Shown in pieces: positions 1 through 5,714 of a DNA stretch of 5,745 bases. A program made the translations under genes and the position numbers. How positions within the stretch are numbered: position 1 is the stretch's first letter; each line of letters begins with the position of its first letter. The notes under the pieces were generated by a model. That model worked only from the letters and a program-made list of their open reading frames with translations, had not been told where the DNA came from and made no database searches. The stretch comes from Brevundimonas sp. UBA2388 (lineage in GTDB: Bacteria; Pseudomonadota; Alphaproteobacteria; Caulobacterales; Caulobacteraceae). The DNA lies in assembly GCA_002343425.1 (NCBI GenBank), contig DDSO01000084.1, forward strand, positions 2,447 to 8,191, written 5' to 3'.

Positions 1-1786
1 CGAGGCCGCATTCGGGAATGTCCAGACCTTCGCGCAGCAGATTGATGCCGACCAGCACGTCGAAGGCGCCGAGCCGCAGGTCGCGGATGATCTCGATGCG
101 CTCCAGGGTGTCGACGTCGGAGTGCATGTAGCGGACGCGCAGGCCCTGCTCGTGCATGTACTCGGTGAGATCCTCGGCCATCTTCTTGGTGAGGACGGTG
201 ATGAGGGCGCGGTAGCCGTTCCTGGTGACCTTGCGGACCTGGTCGATGACGTCGTCCACCTGGCTGAAGCCGCCCTTGGACACCGGGCGCACCTCGACCG
301 GCGGATCGATCAGGCCGGTGGGGCGGATCACTTGCTCGGCGAACACGCCGCCGGTGCGCTCCATCTCCCAGCCGCCGGGCGTCGCGGACACGCAGATCGT
401 CTGCGGCCGCATCGCGTCCCATTCCTCGAATTTGAGCGGGCGGTTGTCCATACAGGAGGGCAGGCGGAAACCGTAATCGGAGAGCGTCTTCTTGCGGTTG
501 AAGTCGCCGCGATACATGCCCCCGATCTGCGGCACGGTGACGTGGCTTTCGTCGACGAACACCAACGCGTTGTCGGGGATGTACTCGAACAAGGTCGGCG
601 GCGGCTCGCCGGGGCGGCGGCCGGTGAGGTAGCGGCTGTAGTTCTCGATGCCGGCGCAGGAGCCGGTGGCCTCCATCATCTCCAGGTCGAAGCGCACGCG
701 TTGCTCGAGCCGCTGGGCCTCCAGCAGCTTGCCGTTCCCGACCATCCAGTCGAGCGTCTCCTTCAGCTCGGCCTTGATGCCGGTGATGGCCTGGTTCAGC
801 GACGGGCGCGGGGTGACGTAGTGGCTGGCGGCGTAGACGGTGATCTCGGTGAGGTCGGCGGTCTTCTTGCCGGTCAGGGGGTCGAACTCCTGGATGGATT
901 CCAGCTCGTCGCCGAACAGCTGGATGCGCCAGGCGCGGTCCTCCATGTGGACGGGGAAGATCTCGATGACGTCGCCGCGCTTGCGGAACATGCCGCGGTC
1001 GAAGGCGGCATCGTTGCGCTTGTACTGCAGGGCGATCAGGTCGGCGCGGAGCTTGGACTCGTCGATCTGGTCGCCGACCTTCAGGGTGAAGGTCATGGCG
1101 GTGTAGGTCTCGACCGAGCCGATGCCGTAGATGCAGCTGACCGAGGCGACGACGATGACGTCGTCCCGCTCGAGGATCGCCCGCGTCGCCGAGTGGCGCA
1201 TGCGGTCGATCTGCTCGTTTATGCTTGAGTCCTTCTCTATATAGGTGTCGGACTTGGGAACGTAGGCTTCCGGTTGATAATAGTCGTAATATGATACGAA
1301 GTATTCGACGGCATTATCTGGGAAGAATGACTTGAATTCGGAGTAGAGCTGGGCCGCCAAGGTCTTGTTGTGGGCGAGGATCAGGGCCGGGCGCTGGGTC
1401 TGTTCGATGACCTTGGCCATGGTGAAGGTCTTGCCCGAGCCGGTGACGCCGAGCAGGACCTGGTCGCGCTCGCCGGTTTCGGCCGTGGCGACGAGCTCGG
1501 CGATGGCGGAGGGCTGGTCGCCGGCGGGGGTGTATTCGGAGTGCAGGCGGAAGGGGATGTGCCGGCGGCCGTCTGGCCGGTCGGGGCGGTGCGGGGTCCA
1601 GTCGGCGGGTTTGCCGGGGGCTTCTTCCGGCGTCAGGCGCGGGCCGGAGACGGGGGCGAACATGGGCATGTGCGGGGTCTGGACCGGCATGCGGGCGGGG
1701 GCCTCGGCCAGGGACTCGCCGCGGACGTGGACCGGTTTGGCGGTGCGGGGGGCCGAGCCCTTGGGGGGCGAACTGGAACGGTTCAT
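1..1786 (-). CDS. uvrB: UvrABC excinuclease subunit B (UvrB), 3' end missing
   Basis: UvrB is the DNA-loading, damage-verifying helicase-like subunit of cytoplasmic nucleotide excision repair; it takes lesions from UvrA and recruits UvrC. The 595 visible codons show Walker A GVTGSGKT (residues 113-120), the beta-hairpin region [16 protein letters not shown] (162-177), SVSCIYG (215-221), the DESH Walker B box (412-415), VSATPGGWE (from 466) and helicase motif [15 protein letters not shown] (580-592). The frame is open throughout. Compared with E. coli UvrB (673 residues, from memory) about 150 C-terminal residues, including the UvrC-binding UVR domain, lie beyond the left edge. Walker A sits about 74 residues later than in E. 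coli because of a Pro/Ala-rich, probably disordered N-terminal extension. The ATG at 1786 is chosen because codon use stays coding-like up to it; Met33, Met40 and Met42 are alternatives. No Shine-Dalgarno is visible, so a leaderless mRNA is possible. A LexA box covers the start. Codons 149-190 are AT-rich, unlike the rest. The family call is essentially certain. Confidence 0.97.
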   Translation of the reverse strand, partial: MNRSSSPPKGSAPRTAKPVHVRGESLAEAPARMPVQTPHMPMFAPVSGPRLTPEEAPGKPADWTPHRPDRPDGRRHIPFRLHSEYTPAGDQPSAIAELVATAETGERDQVLLGVTGSGKTFTMAKVIEQTQRPALILAHNKTLAAQLYSEFKSFFPDNAVEYFVSYYDYYQPEAYVPKSDTYIEKDSSINEQIDRMRHSATRAILERDDVIVVASVSCIYGIGSVETYTAMTFTLKVGDQIDESKLRADLIALQYKRNDAAFDRGMFRKRGDVIEIFPVHMEDRAWRIQLFGDELESIQEFDPLTGKKTADLTEITVYAASHYVTPRPSLNQAITGIKAELKETLDWMVGNGKLLEAQRLEQRVRFDLEMMEATGSCAGIENYSRYLTGRRPGEPPPTLFEYIPDNALVFVDESHVTVPQIGGMYRGDFNRKKTLSDYGFRLPSCMDNRPLKFEEWDAMRPQTICVSATPGGWEMERTGGVFAEQVIRPTGLIDPPVEVRPVSKGGFSQVDDVIDQVRKVTRNGYRALITVLTKKMAEDLTEYMHEQGLRVRYMHSDVDTLERIEIIRDLRLGAFDVLVGINLLREGLDIPECGL

Positions 1787-1790
1787 GAAC
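1776..1790 (-). promoter_or_regulatory. LexA (SOS) box overlapping the uvrB start
   Basis: The minus strand reads GTTCATGAACCGTTC, an exact match to the direct repeat GTTC-N7-GTTC known as the LexA operator in Alphaproteobacteria such as Caulobacter and Rhodobacter. The first GTTC ends immediately before the uvrB ATG, and the second lies inside the first codons. A further GTTC half-site follows at 1770-1773. LexA bound here would cover the transcription and translation start, which fits SOS control of an excision-repair gene. The motif is only 8 specified bases, but its position exactly at a DNA-repair gene start makes chance unlikely. Binding itself is inferred. Confidence 0.7.
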
Positions 1791-1793
1791 AGC

Positions 1794-1823
1794 AATCTAG
1801 GGCGCGAAGGGCGGCTTCGCCAG
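1794..1823 (-). promoter_or_regulatory. candidate uvrB housekeeping promoter
   Basis: Minus-strand CCTAGATT (1801-1794) resembles the Caulobacter sigma-73 -10 consensus GCTANAWC, and CTGGCG (1823-1818) resembles the TTGACG -35 element at 4 of 6 positions. The -10 hexamer TAGATT ends 7 bases before the A of the uvrB ATG, so transcription would begin at or near the start codon. That agrees with the absence of a Shine-Dalgarno sequence and with a LexA operator placed over the start. The element spacing is slightly longer than the usual range and the -35 match is weak. Confidence 0.35.
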
Positions 1824-1846
1824 TGAACGCGCGGACGGGACGGAGG

Positions 1847-1869
1847 CTGCTGACAGCGGGTGTCAGCAG
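1847..1869. promoter_or_regulatory. 9-bp perfect inverted repeat in the uvrB/ogt spacer
   Basis: CTGCTGACA and TGTCAGCAG form perfect inverted arms separated by GCGGG. The element lies between the divergent starts of uvrB (1786) and ogt (1932), 57 and 62 bases from them. There is no T-run, so it does not look like an intrinsic terminator. It is the size of a dimeric regulator's operator, but the regulator is unknown. It could also simply be a stem-loop in the ogt leader. Confidence 0.4.
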
Positions 1870-1931
1870 GGCCGGGGCAACGGTCCGGAAACCGCGAGAC
1901 GGAGCGGGGCGGACGCGGCAGTATCGGCGCC

Positions 1932-2450
1932 ATGTCGCCCGCCGCCCTGACCCTCTCACGCCTCGACAGCCCGATCGGGCCGCTGACGCTGGCGTGCAAT
2001 GAGGCGGGGGCGGTGCGCGGGCTGTCGTTCGGGGACGGGCTGATCGGGGCGATGCGGCGGGAGTATCCCGGGGCGGCGCTGAATGACGGCGTCGCGCCGG
2101 CGGCGGTCGCGCGGGAGATCGCGGCCTATTTCGACGGGGACCGGGAGGCGCTGACGCGGGTCGACTGGTCGCTGGAGGGCGCGGCAGCGGGCGACGGCTT
2201 CCAGGCGCGGGTCTGGCGGGCGCTGGCCGGGGTGCCGGCGGGCGCGACCATCAGCTATGGCGAGATGGCGAAGCGGGCGGGCGAGCCCGGCGCATCCCAG
2301 GCGGCGGGGACGGCGCTGAACCGCAATCCCATCCCGCTGGTGCTGGCCTGCCACCGGGTGATCGGGGCGGACGGGTCGTTGACCGGCTTCGGCGGCGGGC
2401 TGGAGCGGAAGGGGTGGTTGTTGAGGCACGAGGGGGCGTTGTTGATCTGA
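1932..2450 (+). CDS. ogt: O6-alkylguanine-DNA alkyltransferase (Ogt type), atypical active-site surroundings
   Basis: This 172-residue protein belongs to the suicide alkyltransferases, which move methyl or other alkyl groups from O6-guanine (and O4-thymine) to their own cysteine. The N-terminal domain opens with [10 protein letters not shown] (11-20). The C-terminal DNA-binding domain has FQARVWRAL (90-98), [13 protein letters not shown] (101-113, with the conserved Tyr109), [16 protein letters not shown] (130-145, nucleophile Cys140) and the end signature [15 protein letters not shown] (150-164). Two positions deviate. The proline of the family motif PCHR is Ala139, and the arginine finger (Arg128 in human AGT, within ARAVG) aligns with Gln123 within SQAAG. 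The cysteine is present, so this is not an alkyltransferase-like protein, where Trp replaces it. The ATG at 1932 is chosen because the family begins a few residues before SPIG; an in-frame GTG at 1860 would add 24 residues without homology. No strong ribosome binding site is seen. Its stop codon runs directly into heptamer repeats. Confidence 0.93.
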   Translation: MSPAALTLSRLDSPIGPLTLACNEAGAVRGLSFGDGLIGAMRREYPGAALNDGVAPAAVAREIAAYFDGDREALTRVDWSLEGAAAGDGFQARVWRALAGVPAGATISYGEMAKRAGEPGASQAAGTALNRNPIPLVLACHRVIGADGSLTGFGGGLERKGWLLRHEGALLI

Positions 2451-2477
2451 GTGGCGAGTGGCTAGTGATTAGTGGCT
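2450..2477 (+). repeat. heptamer tandem repeat, left arm (4 units)
   Basis: Four 7-base units, AGTGGCG, AGTGGCT, AGTGATT and AGTGGCT, begin with the last base of the ogt stop codon. The consensus is AGTGGYT. The tract is the left, plus-oriented arm of an inverted pair whose other arm is at 2536-2584; 13 bases (GAGTGGCGAGTGG) are identical in the two arms. A related tract follows the stop codon at 5714. I do not recognise this as a named repeat family. Confidence 0.85.
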
Positions 2478-2535
2478 GGCTGACGCCTGTGCGAAAGCGC
2501 GGTCCGCGCCGCCCTTCCGCCGACGGGCGTGCGGG
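2478..2535. repeat. palindromic core between the heptamer arms
   Basis: The 58-base core contains a perfect palindrome GCGCGG-T-CCGCGC at 2497-2509. Around it are the complementary pieces ACGCC (2483-2487) and GGCGT (2526-2530). With the heptamer arms outside, the whole of 2450-2584 can fold as nested hairpins. It lies between the 3' ends of two convergent genes, so a bidirectional terminator or a small repetitive element are both plausible. No coding potential was seen in it. Confidence 0.55.
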
Positions 2536-2584
2536 CGACACTAACCACTAACCACTAACCACTGGCCACTAACCACTCGCCACT
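2536..2584 (-). repeat. heptamer tandem repeat, right arm (7 units)
   Basis: Seven units run on the minus strand from 2584: AGTGGCG, AGTGGTT, AGTGGCC, then AGTGGTT three times, then a degenerate AGTGTCG. The tract starts 3 bases after the TAA stop (2590-2588) of the minus-strand gene, so it has the same orientation relative to its gene as the arms that follow ogt and the transporter gene. Its inverted partner is 2450-2477. Confidence 0.87.
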
Positions 2585-2587
2585 CGC

Positions 2588-3673
2588 TTAGCGGCGCACC
2601 TGCACCCTTGCCTCGAGCTCCGCCCAGCGGCGGGTCAGGTCGCGGAGCTCTTCGCGGAGGCGGCTCGCCTCGGCGCGGCTGATGGAGCCGTTGCGCTCGC
2701 CGGCGGTGATGCGGGCTTCCAGGGCGACGGCGCGGCCGTCGGTTCCGTAGCCGCCGTCGTAGGCCACGTCGCCGATGCGGCGGTCGAGGTCGGCGAGGCG
2801 GGTGGTCAGGTCCTGACGTTCGCGGTCGCTGAGACCGTCGCGCTCATAGCCGGCCTCGAGGCGGACGAGGGCGTCGAAGTCGCTGCGCAGCCGGTTGGCC
2901 TCGGTGCGGCTGATGCGGCGGTCGTTCAGGGCGACATCGACGCGGGCGTTGAAGGCCGTGCGCTGGTCGGCCAGCGAACGCCAGCCATAGTCGTCGCCAT
3001 AGCCGCCGTCATCGCGCGCATCGCCGACGCGCTGGGACAGGGCGTTGTAGCGGGTGCGCAGGTCGTTGCGCTCCTGGGTCGTCAGCCGGCCGTCGGCGGC
3101 GTAGCGGGTCTCGAGCTGGACCAACGAATTGTATTCCGCGCGCAGCCGGTTCGCCTCGGTGCGGCTGATCGAGCCGTCGCGCACCCCGGCGTCGATCCGC
3201 GCCTCGAGCTGCACGCGGCGCTCGCCCAGCGGACGGCGGCCCTGGTCGTAGTCCTGCTCGACCTGCTGGTCATTGCCGAAGGCGTCGCCGAACACGGCCC
3301 CGAACAGGGCGCCGATGATGCCGCCGGGCTGCTGCGTCGGGCCCTGGCCGCTGTAGCCGCTGCCGCTGTTGTCCGGATAGAGGGCGCCGACCGTGGTGCG
3401 CGCGCCGGTGCAGGTCAGGACGCCGTCGCGGTTCGAGATCGACGAGCGGCAATCCACCGGCCGCAGCGAGCTCCAGCGCCAGCCGCCGTCGGCCTGGCAT
3501 TCGGCCGAGACATAGCCGTTGGCCAGCTGTTCGACATTGCGGCACGAACTGGGGATGTCGCGGCCCTGGCTGCTGTAGGCGGTGTACGGCGTCTGCGCCT
3601 GGGCGGCGCCCGCGGCGGACATCAGCAGGGCGCCGGCCGCGAGCGCCGACAGGGTGTGGGGGATGGAGGTCAT
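2588..3673 (-). CDS. exported CVNH-like protein with helical repeats
   Basis: This 361-residue protein is probably periplasmic or surface-associated. Residues 1-26 form a signal peptide that ends in AGAAQA. Residues about 36-90 resemble a cyanovirin-N homology (CVNH) module: SSC, a G-Y-V-S-A-E-C strand, a W-R-W-S-S-L segment, then DC and LTC. Four cysteines (44, 59, 75, 88) could form two disulfides. CVNH modules can bind mannose-type glycans, but bacterial roles are poorly known and no ligand can be named. A glycine-rich hydrophobic stretch GGIIGALFGAVFGDAFG (117-133) resembles a glycine zipper. Residues 149-361 hold 2.5 charged helical repeats. The ATG at 3673 is preferred because it begins the signal peptide and has GGAAAGA 7 bases upstream. 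An extension of this frame to 4141 lies antiparallel-frame within the mrr gene and is not credible. The gene is 74 bases downstream of mrr on the same strand; co-transcription is possible but unproven. The CVNH call is from pattern memory. Confidence 0.85.
   Translation of the reverse strand: MTSIPHTLSALAAGALLMSAAGAAQAQTPYTAYSSQGRDIPSSCRNVEQLANGYVSAECQADGGWRWSSLRPVDCRSSISNRDGVLTCTGARTTVGALYPDNSGSGYSGQGPTQQPGGIIGALFGAVFGDAFGNDQQVEQDYDQGRRPLGERRVQLEARIDAGVRDGSISRTEANRLRAEYNSLVQLETRYAADGRLTTQERNDLRTRYNALSQRVGDARDDGGYGDDYGWRSLADQRTAFNARVDVALNDRRISRTEANRLRSDFDALVRLEAGYERDGLSDRERQDLTTRLADLDRRIGDVAYDGGYGTDGRAVALEARITAGERNGSISRAEASRLREELRDLTRRWAELEARVQVRR
2591..3229 (-). repeat. 2.5 tandem protein/DNA repeats inside the CVNH-like gene
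   Basis: Three related segments encode residues 149-218, 234-302 and 313-361. Each carries a helix, a D/N-x-x-I-S-R-x-E-A-x-R-L-R turn and a second helix. The first two continue with a second hairpin containing a DG-x-L-(T/S) or DGLSDRE turn. The third stops half way. The DNA encoding SRTEANRLR is nearly identical in the first two copies, which suggests internal duplication. The turns resemble the second half of an EF-hand loop (D5, G6, I8, E12) but lack acids at loop positions 1 and 3, so calcium binding is doubtful. Confidence 0.7.
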
Positions 3674-3747
3674 GGGAGTGTCTTTCCGGGTCGGGGCGGC
3701 CCTGTTGCCGGGAAGAACGGGAGTCGGTGGGGAAAGGTTGCGGGGGG

Positions 3748-4617
3748 TCAGAAGTCCGCGAACGCGGCTTCGTTGACAGTCACTTCCTCGACCATGCGAA
3801 CCGCGACCCCAAGCCCGCGGTCCTTGAGCAGGTCGCACAGGGCGTCGCCATCGACCAAATCGATGGCCGGGGCGCCGTCGCGGGTCGCCTCGCGCCGGGC
3901 GTCGGCGGTGAAGGTGCCGGTGGTGATGATCAGCCCCTTGTCGGTGCGCCCGACCATGGCGCCACGGAAATCCCGAACCGCCCCGGCCCCGACCGAGCCG
4001 GAGTAGCGCTTGCACTGGAACAGGACGTGGAAGGACAGCAGGTTGACCCGCAGCACCCCGGTGCCGTCGATGCCGCCGTCGCCGGATCGGCCCGTGACTT
4101 CGACTTTGGAAAAGTCGGATTCTCTGAGCAATCGTTGGCAAAGGCGTTCGAAGGCTGCGGGATCAAGCTGAAGGAGTTGCGCGAGCAACTGATCTTTCCA
4201 TCCTTCGGCGTCCTCGAACTCCGCGGCAACAAGATCGGATGTCGTAGGCGCGGAAGGAGTCTTGGGGCGAGTGGCACGACGCTCCGCGTACTGGCCGCGA
4301 ACCTCGCGGGGACCTGCGTCAACCTCTTCTTTCGTCATCGCTGCGCCCTGCGGCGTCAGCGTCCACACGGCTCGTCCACTATTCGTGAGCGCTCCAATCT
4401 TCTTGAGGTAAGTTCTGGCCCAAGCCATCCGATACTCAACTTCCGAACGCCCGGTTGAGCCGTGCTCGACCGCGCGCTGATCGTCGCTCAGGCCCATGTA
4501 ACCAGCCACGTCATCGTCCATCTCGGCGTTTGTCATCGAGCGCCCATGAACTTTCATTCGCTCAATGATCGGCCACATGAACGTGTCATAGCTGGGGATG
4601 TCGGCAATCGTGGGCAT
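3748..4617 (-). CDS. mrr: Mrr-like restriction endonuclease (Mrr_N + Mrr catalytic domain)
   Basis: This 289-residue protein has the two-domain layout of Mrr, a type IV enzyme that cuts methylated DNA in E. coli. Residues 1 to about 95 match the N-terminal winged-helix domain, with IPSYDTFMWPII near the start and LTPQG near the end (87-91). A charged linker follows. Residues about 150-270 are a PD-(D/E)XK nuclease: FERLC (156-160), SGDGGIDG (178-185, metal-binding Asp184), QCK (201-203, catalytic Lys203), GLIITTGTFTADAR (228-241) and IDLVDGDAL (252-260). All key residues are present, so it is probably active. The ATG at 4617 is chosen because it fits the family start and has AGGAAAG 10 bases upstream; an in-frame ATG at 4674 would add 19 residues with no visible ribosome binding site. 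GC is about 59% over 4081-4620 but about 71% over 3781-4080, hinting at a mosaic origin. No methyltransferase or specificity gene is nearby. Whether it targets modified DNA is inferred from the family. Confidence 0.92.
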   Translation of the reverse strand: MPTIADIPSYDTFMWPIIERMKVHGRSMTNAEMDDDVAGYMGLSDDQRAVEHGSTGRSEVEYRMAWARTYLKKIGALTNSGRAVWTLTPQGAAMTKEEVDAGPREVRGQYAERRATRPKTPSAPTTSDLVAAEFEDAEGWKDQLLAQLLQLDPAAFERLCQRLLRESDFSKVEVTGRSGDGGIDGTGVLRVNLLSFHVLFQCKRYSGSVGAGAVRDFRGAMVGRTDKGLIITTGTFTADARREATRDGAPAIDLVDGDALCDLLKDRGLGVAVRMVEEVTVNEAAFADF

Positions 4618-4682
4618 CAGGCGTTGGCTTTCCTGCGGCGTTCGGGTTGGCGCAGCCAGTAGGCCCGCGCTCATTTACTCAT

Positions 4683-4688
4683 AGAGGA
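4683..4688 (+). promoter_or_regulatory. ribosome binding site for the short ORF at 4696
   Basis: AGAGGA lies 7 bases before the ATG at 4696. It is one of the best Shine-Dalgarno matches in the window, whereas the downstream transporter gene has none at its own start. This supports translation beginning at 4696. Confidence 0.45.
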
Positions 4689-4695
4689 TGGACCG

Positions 4696-4893
4696 ATGCG
4701 CGACGCGCCCGAGACCGCTGCCCCTCTTGCGCCGCACTTGGCCCGGTTCGCCCGGGCGTTGCAAGCGGGGTCCGTGCGGCCGGCGCCCCTCCACCCCGCT
4801 TCGCCCTGCGGGCTTCGCGCGGTCCCCCTCCCCATCGCTGCGCGACGGGGAGGAGACGATGACGTGCGCCTCCGGTACTCCTTGCCTTCATGA
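4696..4893 (+). CDS. short ORF of unknown function, possible truncated gene, overlapping the transporter start
   Basis: A 65-codon frame begins at an ATG with a good AGAGGA site, and its TGA overlaps the transporter ATG as ATGA, the usual sign of translational coupling. Residues 1-27 (MRDAPETAAPLAPHLARF, then ARALQAGSV) look like a plausible amphipathic protein start. From about residue 30 the frame reads through a GC-rich hairpin repeat (4786-4855) and becomes low-complexity. So it may be a gene whose 3' part was replaced or truncated by the repeat, kept as a leader peptide, or it may be chance. I do not recognise the protein. A faint likeness to the N-termini of VWA/CoxE-type proteins is too weak to use. 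Confidence 0.3.
   Translation: MRDAPETAAPLAPHLARFARALQAGSVRPAPLHPASPCGLRAVPLPIAARRGGDDDVRLRYSLPS
4786..4855. repeat. REP-like GC-rich hairpin repeat
   Basis: This segment has the style of the dispersed C-rich elements seen between genes in Caulobacterales genomes: a CCCCTCCACCCCGCTTCGC start, a GGTCCCCCTCCCC middle and a closing GACGGGGAGGAG. Positions 4827-4838 (CCTCCCCATCGC) and 4842-4853 (GCGACGGGGAGG) pair with one mismatch around a TGC loop. No T-run follows, so a classical terminator is unlikely. The family assignment is from recollection of similar sequences; only one copy is in this window. Confidence 0.55.
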
Positions 4894-5714
4894 CCACCCT
4901 CCCTCTGCCCGACCTGCTCCTCCTGCTCGCGGCGTTGACCGCCGCCGGGCTGGTCGGGGGGCTCGTCGCCGGGTTGTTCGGGGTCGGGGGCGGGACGGTG
5001 ATTGTGCCGGCGGTCTTCTATGCCTTCGAGGTGCTGGGTGTCGGGGGCGAGGGCAATCTGCATACGGCGATCGGGACGTCGCTGCTGACCATTGTCGCGA
5101 CCTCGTGGCGGTCGCTCAGGGCGCATCGGGCCCATGGGGCGGTGGATGAGGGGGTGCTGAAGACCTGGACGCCGTGGGTGGCGGCGGGGGCGCTGATCGG
5201 GGCGGGGGTCGCGGGGTTCACCTCGATGCAGGGGCTGGCCATCGTCTATGGCGTCTGCCTGCTGGTCGTGGCGGCGCAGATGGGGCTGTTGCCGGAGCGG
5301 GTGACGCTGAGGCGGGATCTGCCGGAGGGCTGGGGGCGGCGCGTGACGGGGACCGTCATCGGCGGGCTGTCGGCCATGATGGGGATCGGCGGCGGCAGTT
5401 TCGGCGGGATGATGATGATGCTGTGCGGACGGCCGGTGCATCAGGCGGTGGCGACGGCCTCGGGCTTTGGACTGGCGATCGGGGGGGTGGCGACCCTGGG
5501 GTTCGTGGGGTTCGGCTGGGACGCGGGCGGGCGGCCGCCGCTGTCGCTGGGGTATGTGAATGCGCCCGGGGCGGTGGTGATGGCGGTGCTGACCACGGCG
5601 GTCGCGCCCTGGGGGGCGAAGCTGGCGCATGCGCTGGACCGGGCCGTGCTGAGACGGGCGTTCGCGGTGTGGCTGCTGGTGACGGCGGGGGCGGTGGTGT
5701 GGAAGGCTTTTTGA
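4890..5714 (+). CDS. TSUP (TauE/SafE) family membrane transporter
   Basis: This 274-residue inner-membrane protein belongs to the TauE/SafE (TSUP) family, whose members move sulfite, sulfoacetate, thiosulfate or other small organic or sulfur anions. The family's internal duplication is visible: GLVGGLVAGLFGVGGGTVIVP (residues 20-40) and GTVIGGLSAMMGIGGGSFGG (154-173) each carry the glycine-rich motif that opens a half. Hydrophobic spans lie near residues 8-47, 60-72, 95-111, 114-134, 152-178, 187-209, 224-240 and 256-273, in line with about 8 membrane segments and normal family length. The substrate cannot be told; no sulfur-metabolism gene is nearby, so a specific name is not justified. The ATG at 4890 overlaps the stop of the preceding short ORF and has no Shine-Dalgarno of its own, so coupling or leaderless initiation is possible. 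Its TGA runs directly into heptamer repeats. Confidence 0.93.
   Translation: MTTLPLPDLLLLLAALTAAGLVGGLVAGLFGVGGGTVIVPAVFYAFEVLGVGGEGNLHTAIGTSLLTIVATSWRSLRAHRAHGAVDEGVLKTWTPWVAAGALIGAGVAGFTSMQGLAIVYGVCLLVVAAQMGLLPERVTLRRDLPEGWGRRVTGTVIGGLSAMMGIGGGSFGGMMMMLCGRPVHQAVATASGFGLAIGGVATLGFVGFGWDAGGRPPLSLGYVNAPGAVVMAVLTTAVAPWGAKLAHALDRAVLRRAFAVWLLVTAGAVVWKAF

Noticed and set aside
122..1228. 368-codon open frame on the plus strand
   Set aside because: It is antisense to uvrB, whose frame carries all the helicase motifs. Its Val/Ala/Gly/Asp/His-rich translation is typical of an opposite-strand shadow in high-GC DNA.
1365..2002. Two overlapping plus-strand frames across the uvrB 5' end and the spacer
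   Set aside because: They are antisense to the uvrB Walker A region and then run into ogt in a different frame; no family features were seen.
2450..2584. CRISPR-like array
   Set aside because: The units are contiguous 7-mers without spacers of regular length, and the tracts are inverted relative to each other.
2768..3229. Calcium-binding EF-hands in the helical repeats
   Set aside because: Only the D5-G6-I8-E12 part of the loop is kept; loop positions 1 and 3 lack acidic side chains, so calcium binding is not supported.
3674..4141. N-terminal extension of the CVNH-like protein to a 517-residue form
   Set aside because: The extra part lies inside mrr in another frame and is Arg/Pro-rich. 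The ATG at 3673 gives a clean signal peptide and has a ribosome binding site.
4741..4757. Small perfect hairpin GCCCGG-TTCGC-CCGGGC as a terminator or tRNA arm
   Set aside because: No T-run follows and no cloverleaf can be formed around it; in GC-rich DNA a 6-bp stem is expected by chance.
4671..5630. 319-codon open frame on the minus strand
   Set aside because: It is antisense to the TSUP transporter and the REP-like repeat. The translation is Arg/Pro/His-rich with no domain.
3748..5714. A multi-gene defence island or new anti-phage operon
   Set aside because: Only the Mrr-like nuclease is defence-related. The neighbours are an exported CVNH-like protein and a divergent transporter, with no methylase, helicase or toxin partner.
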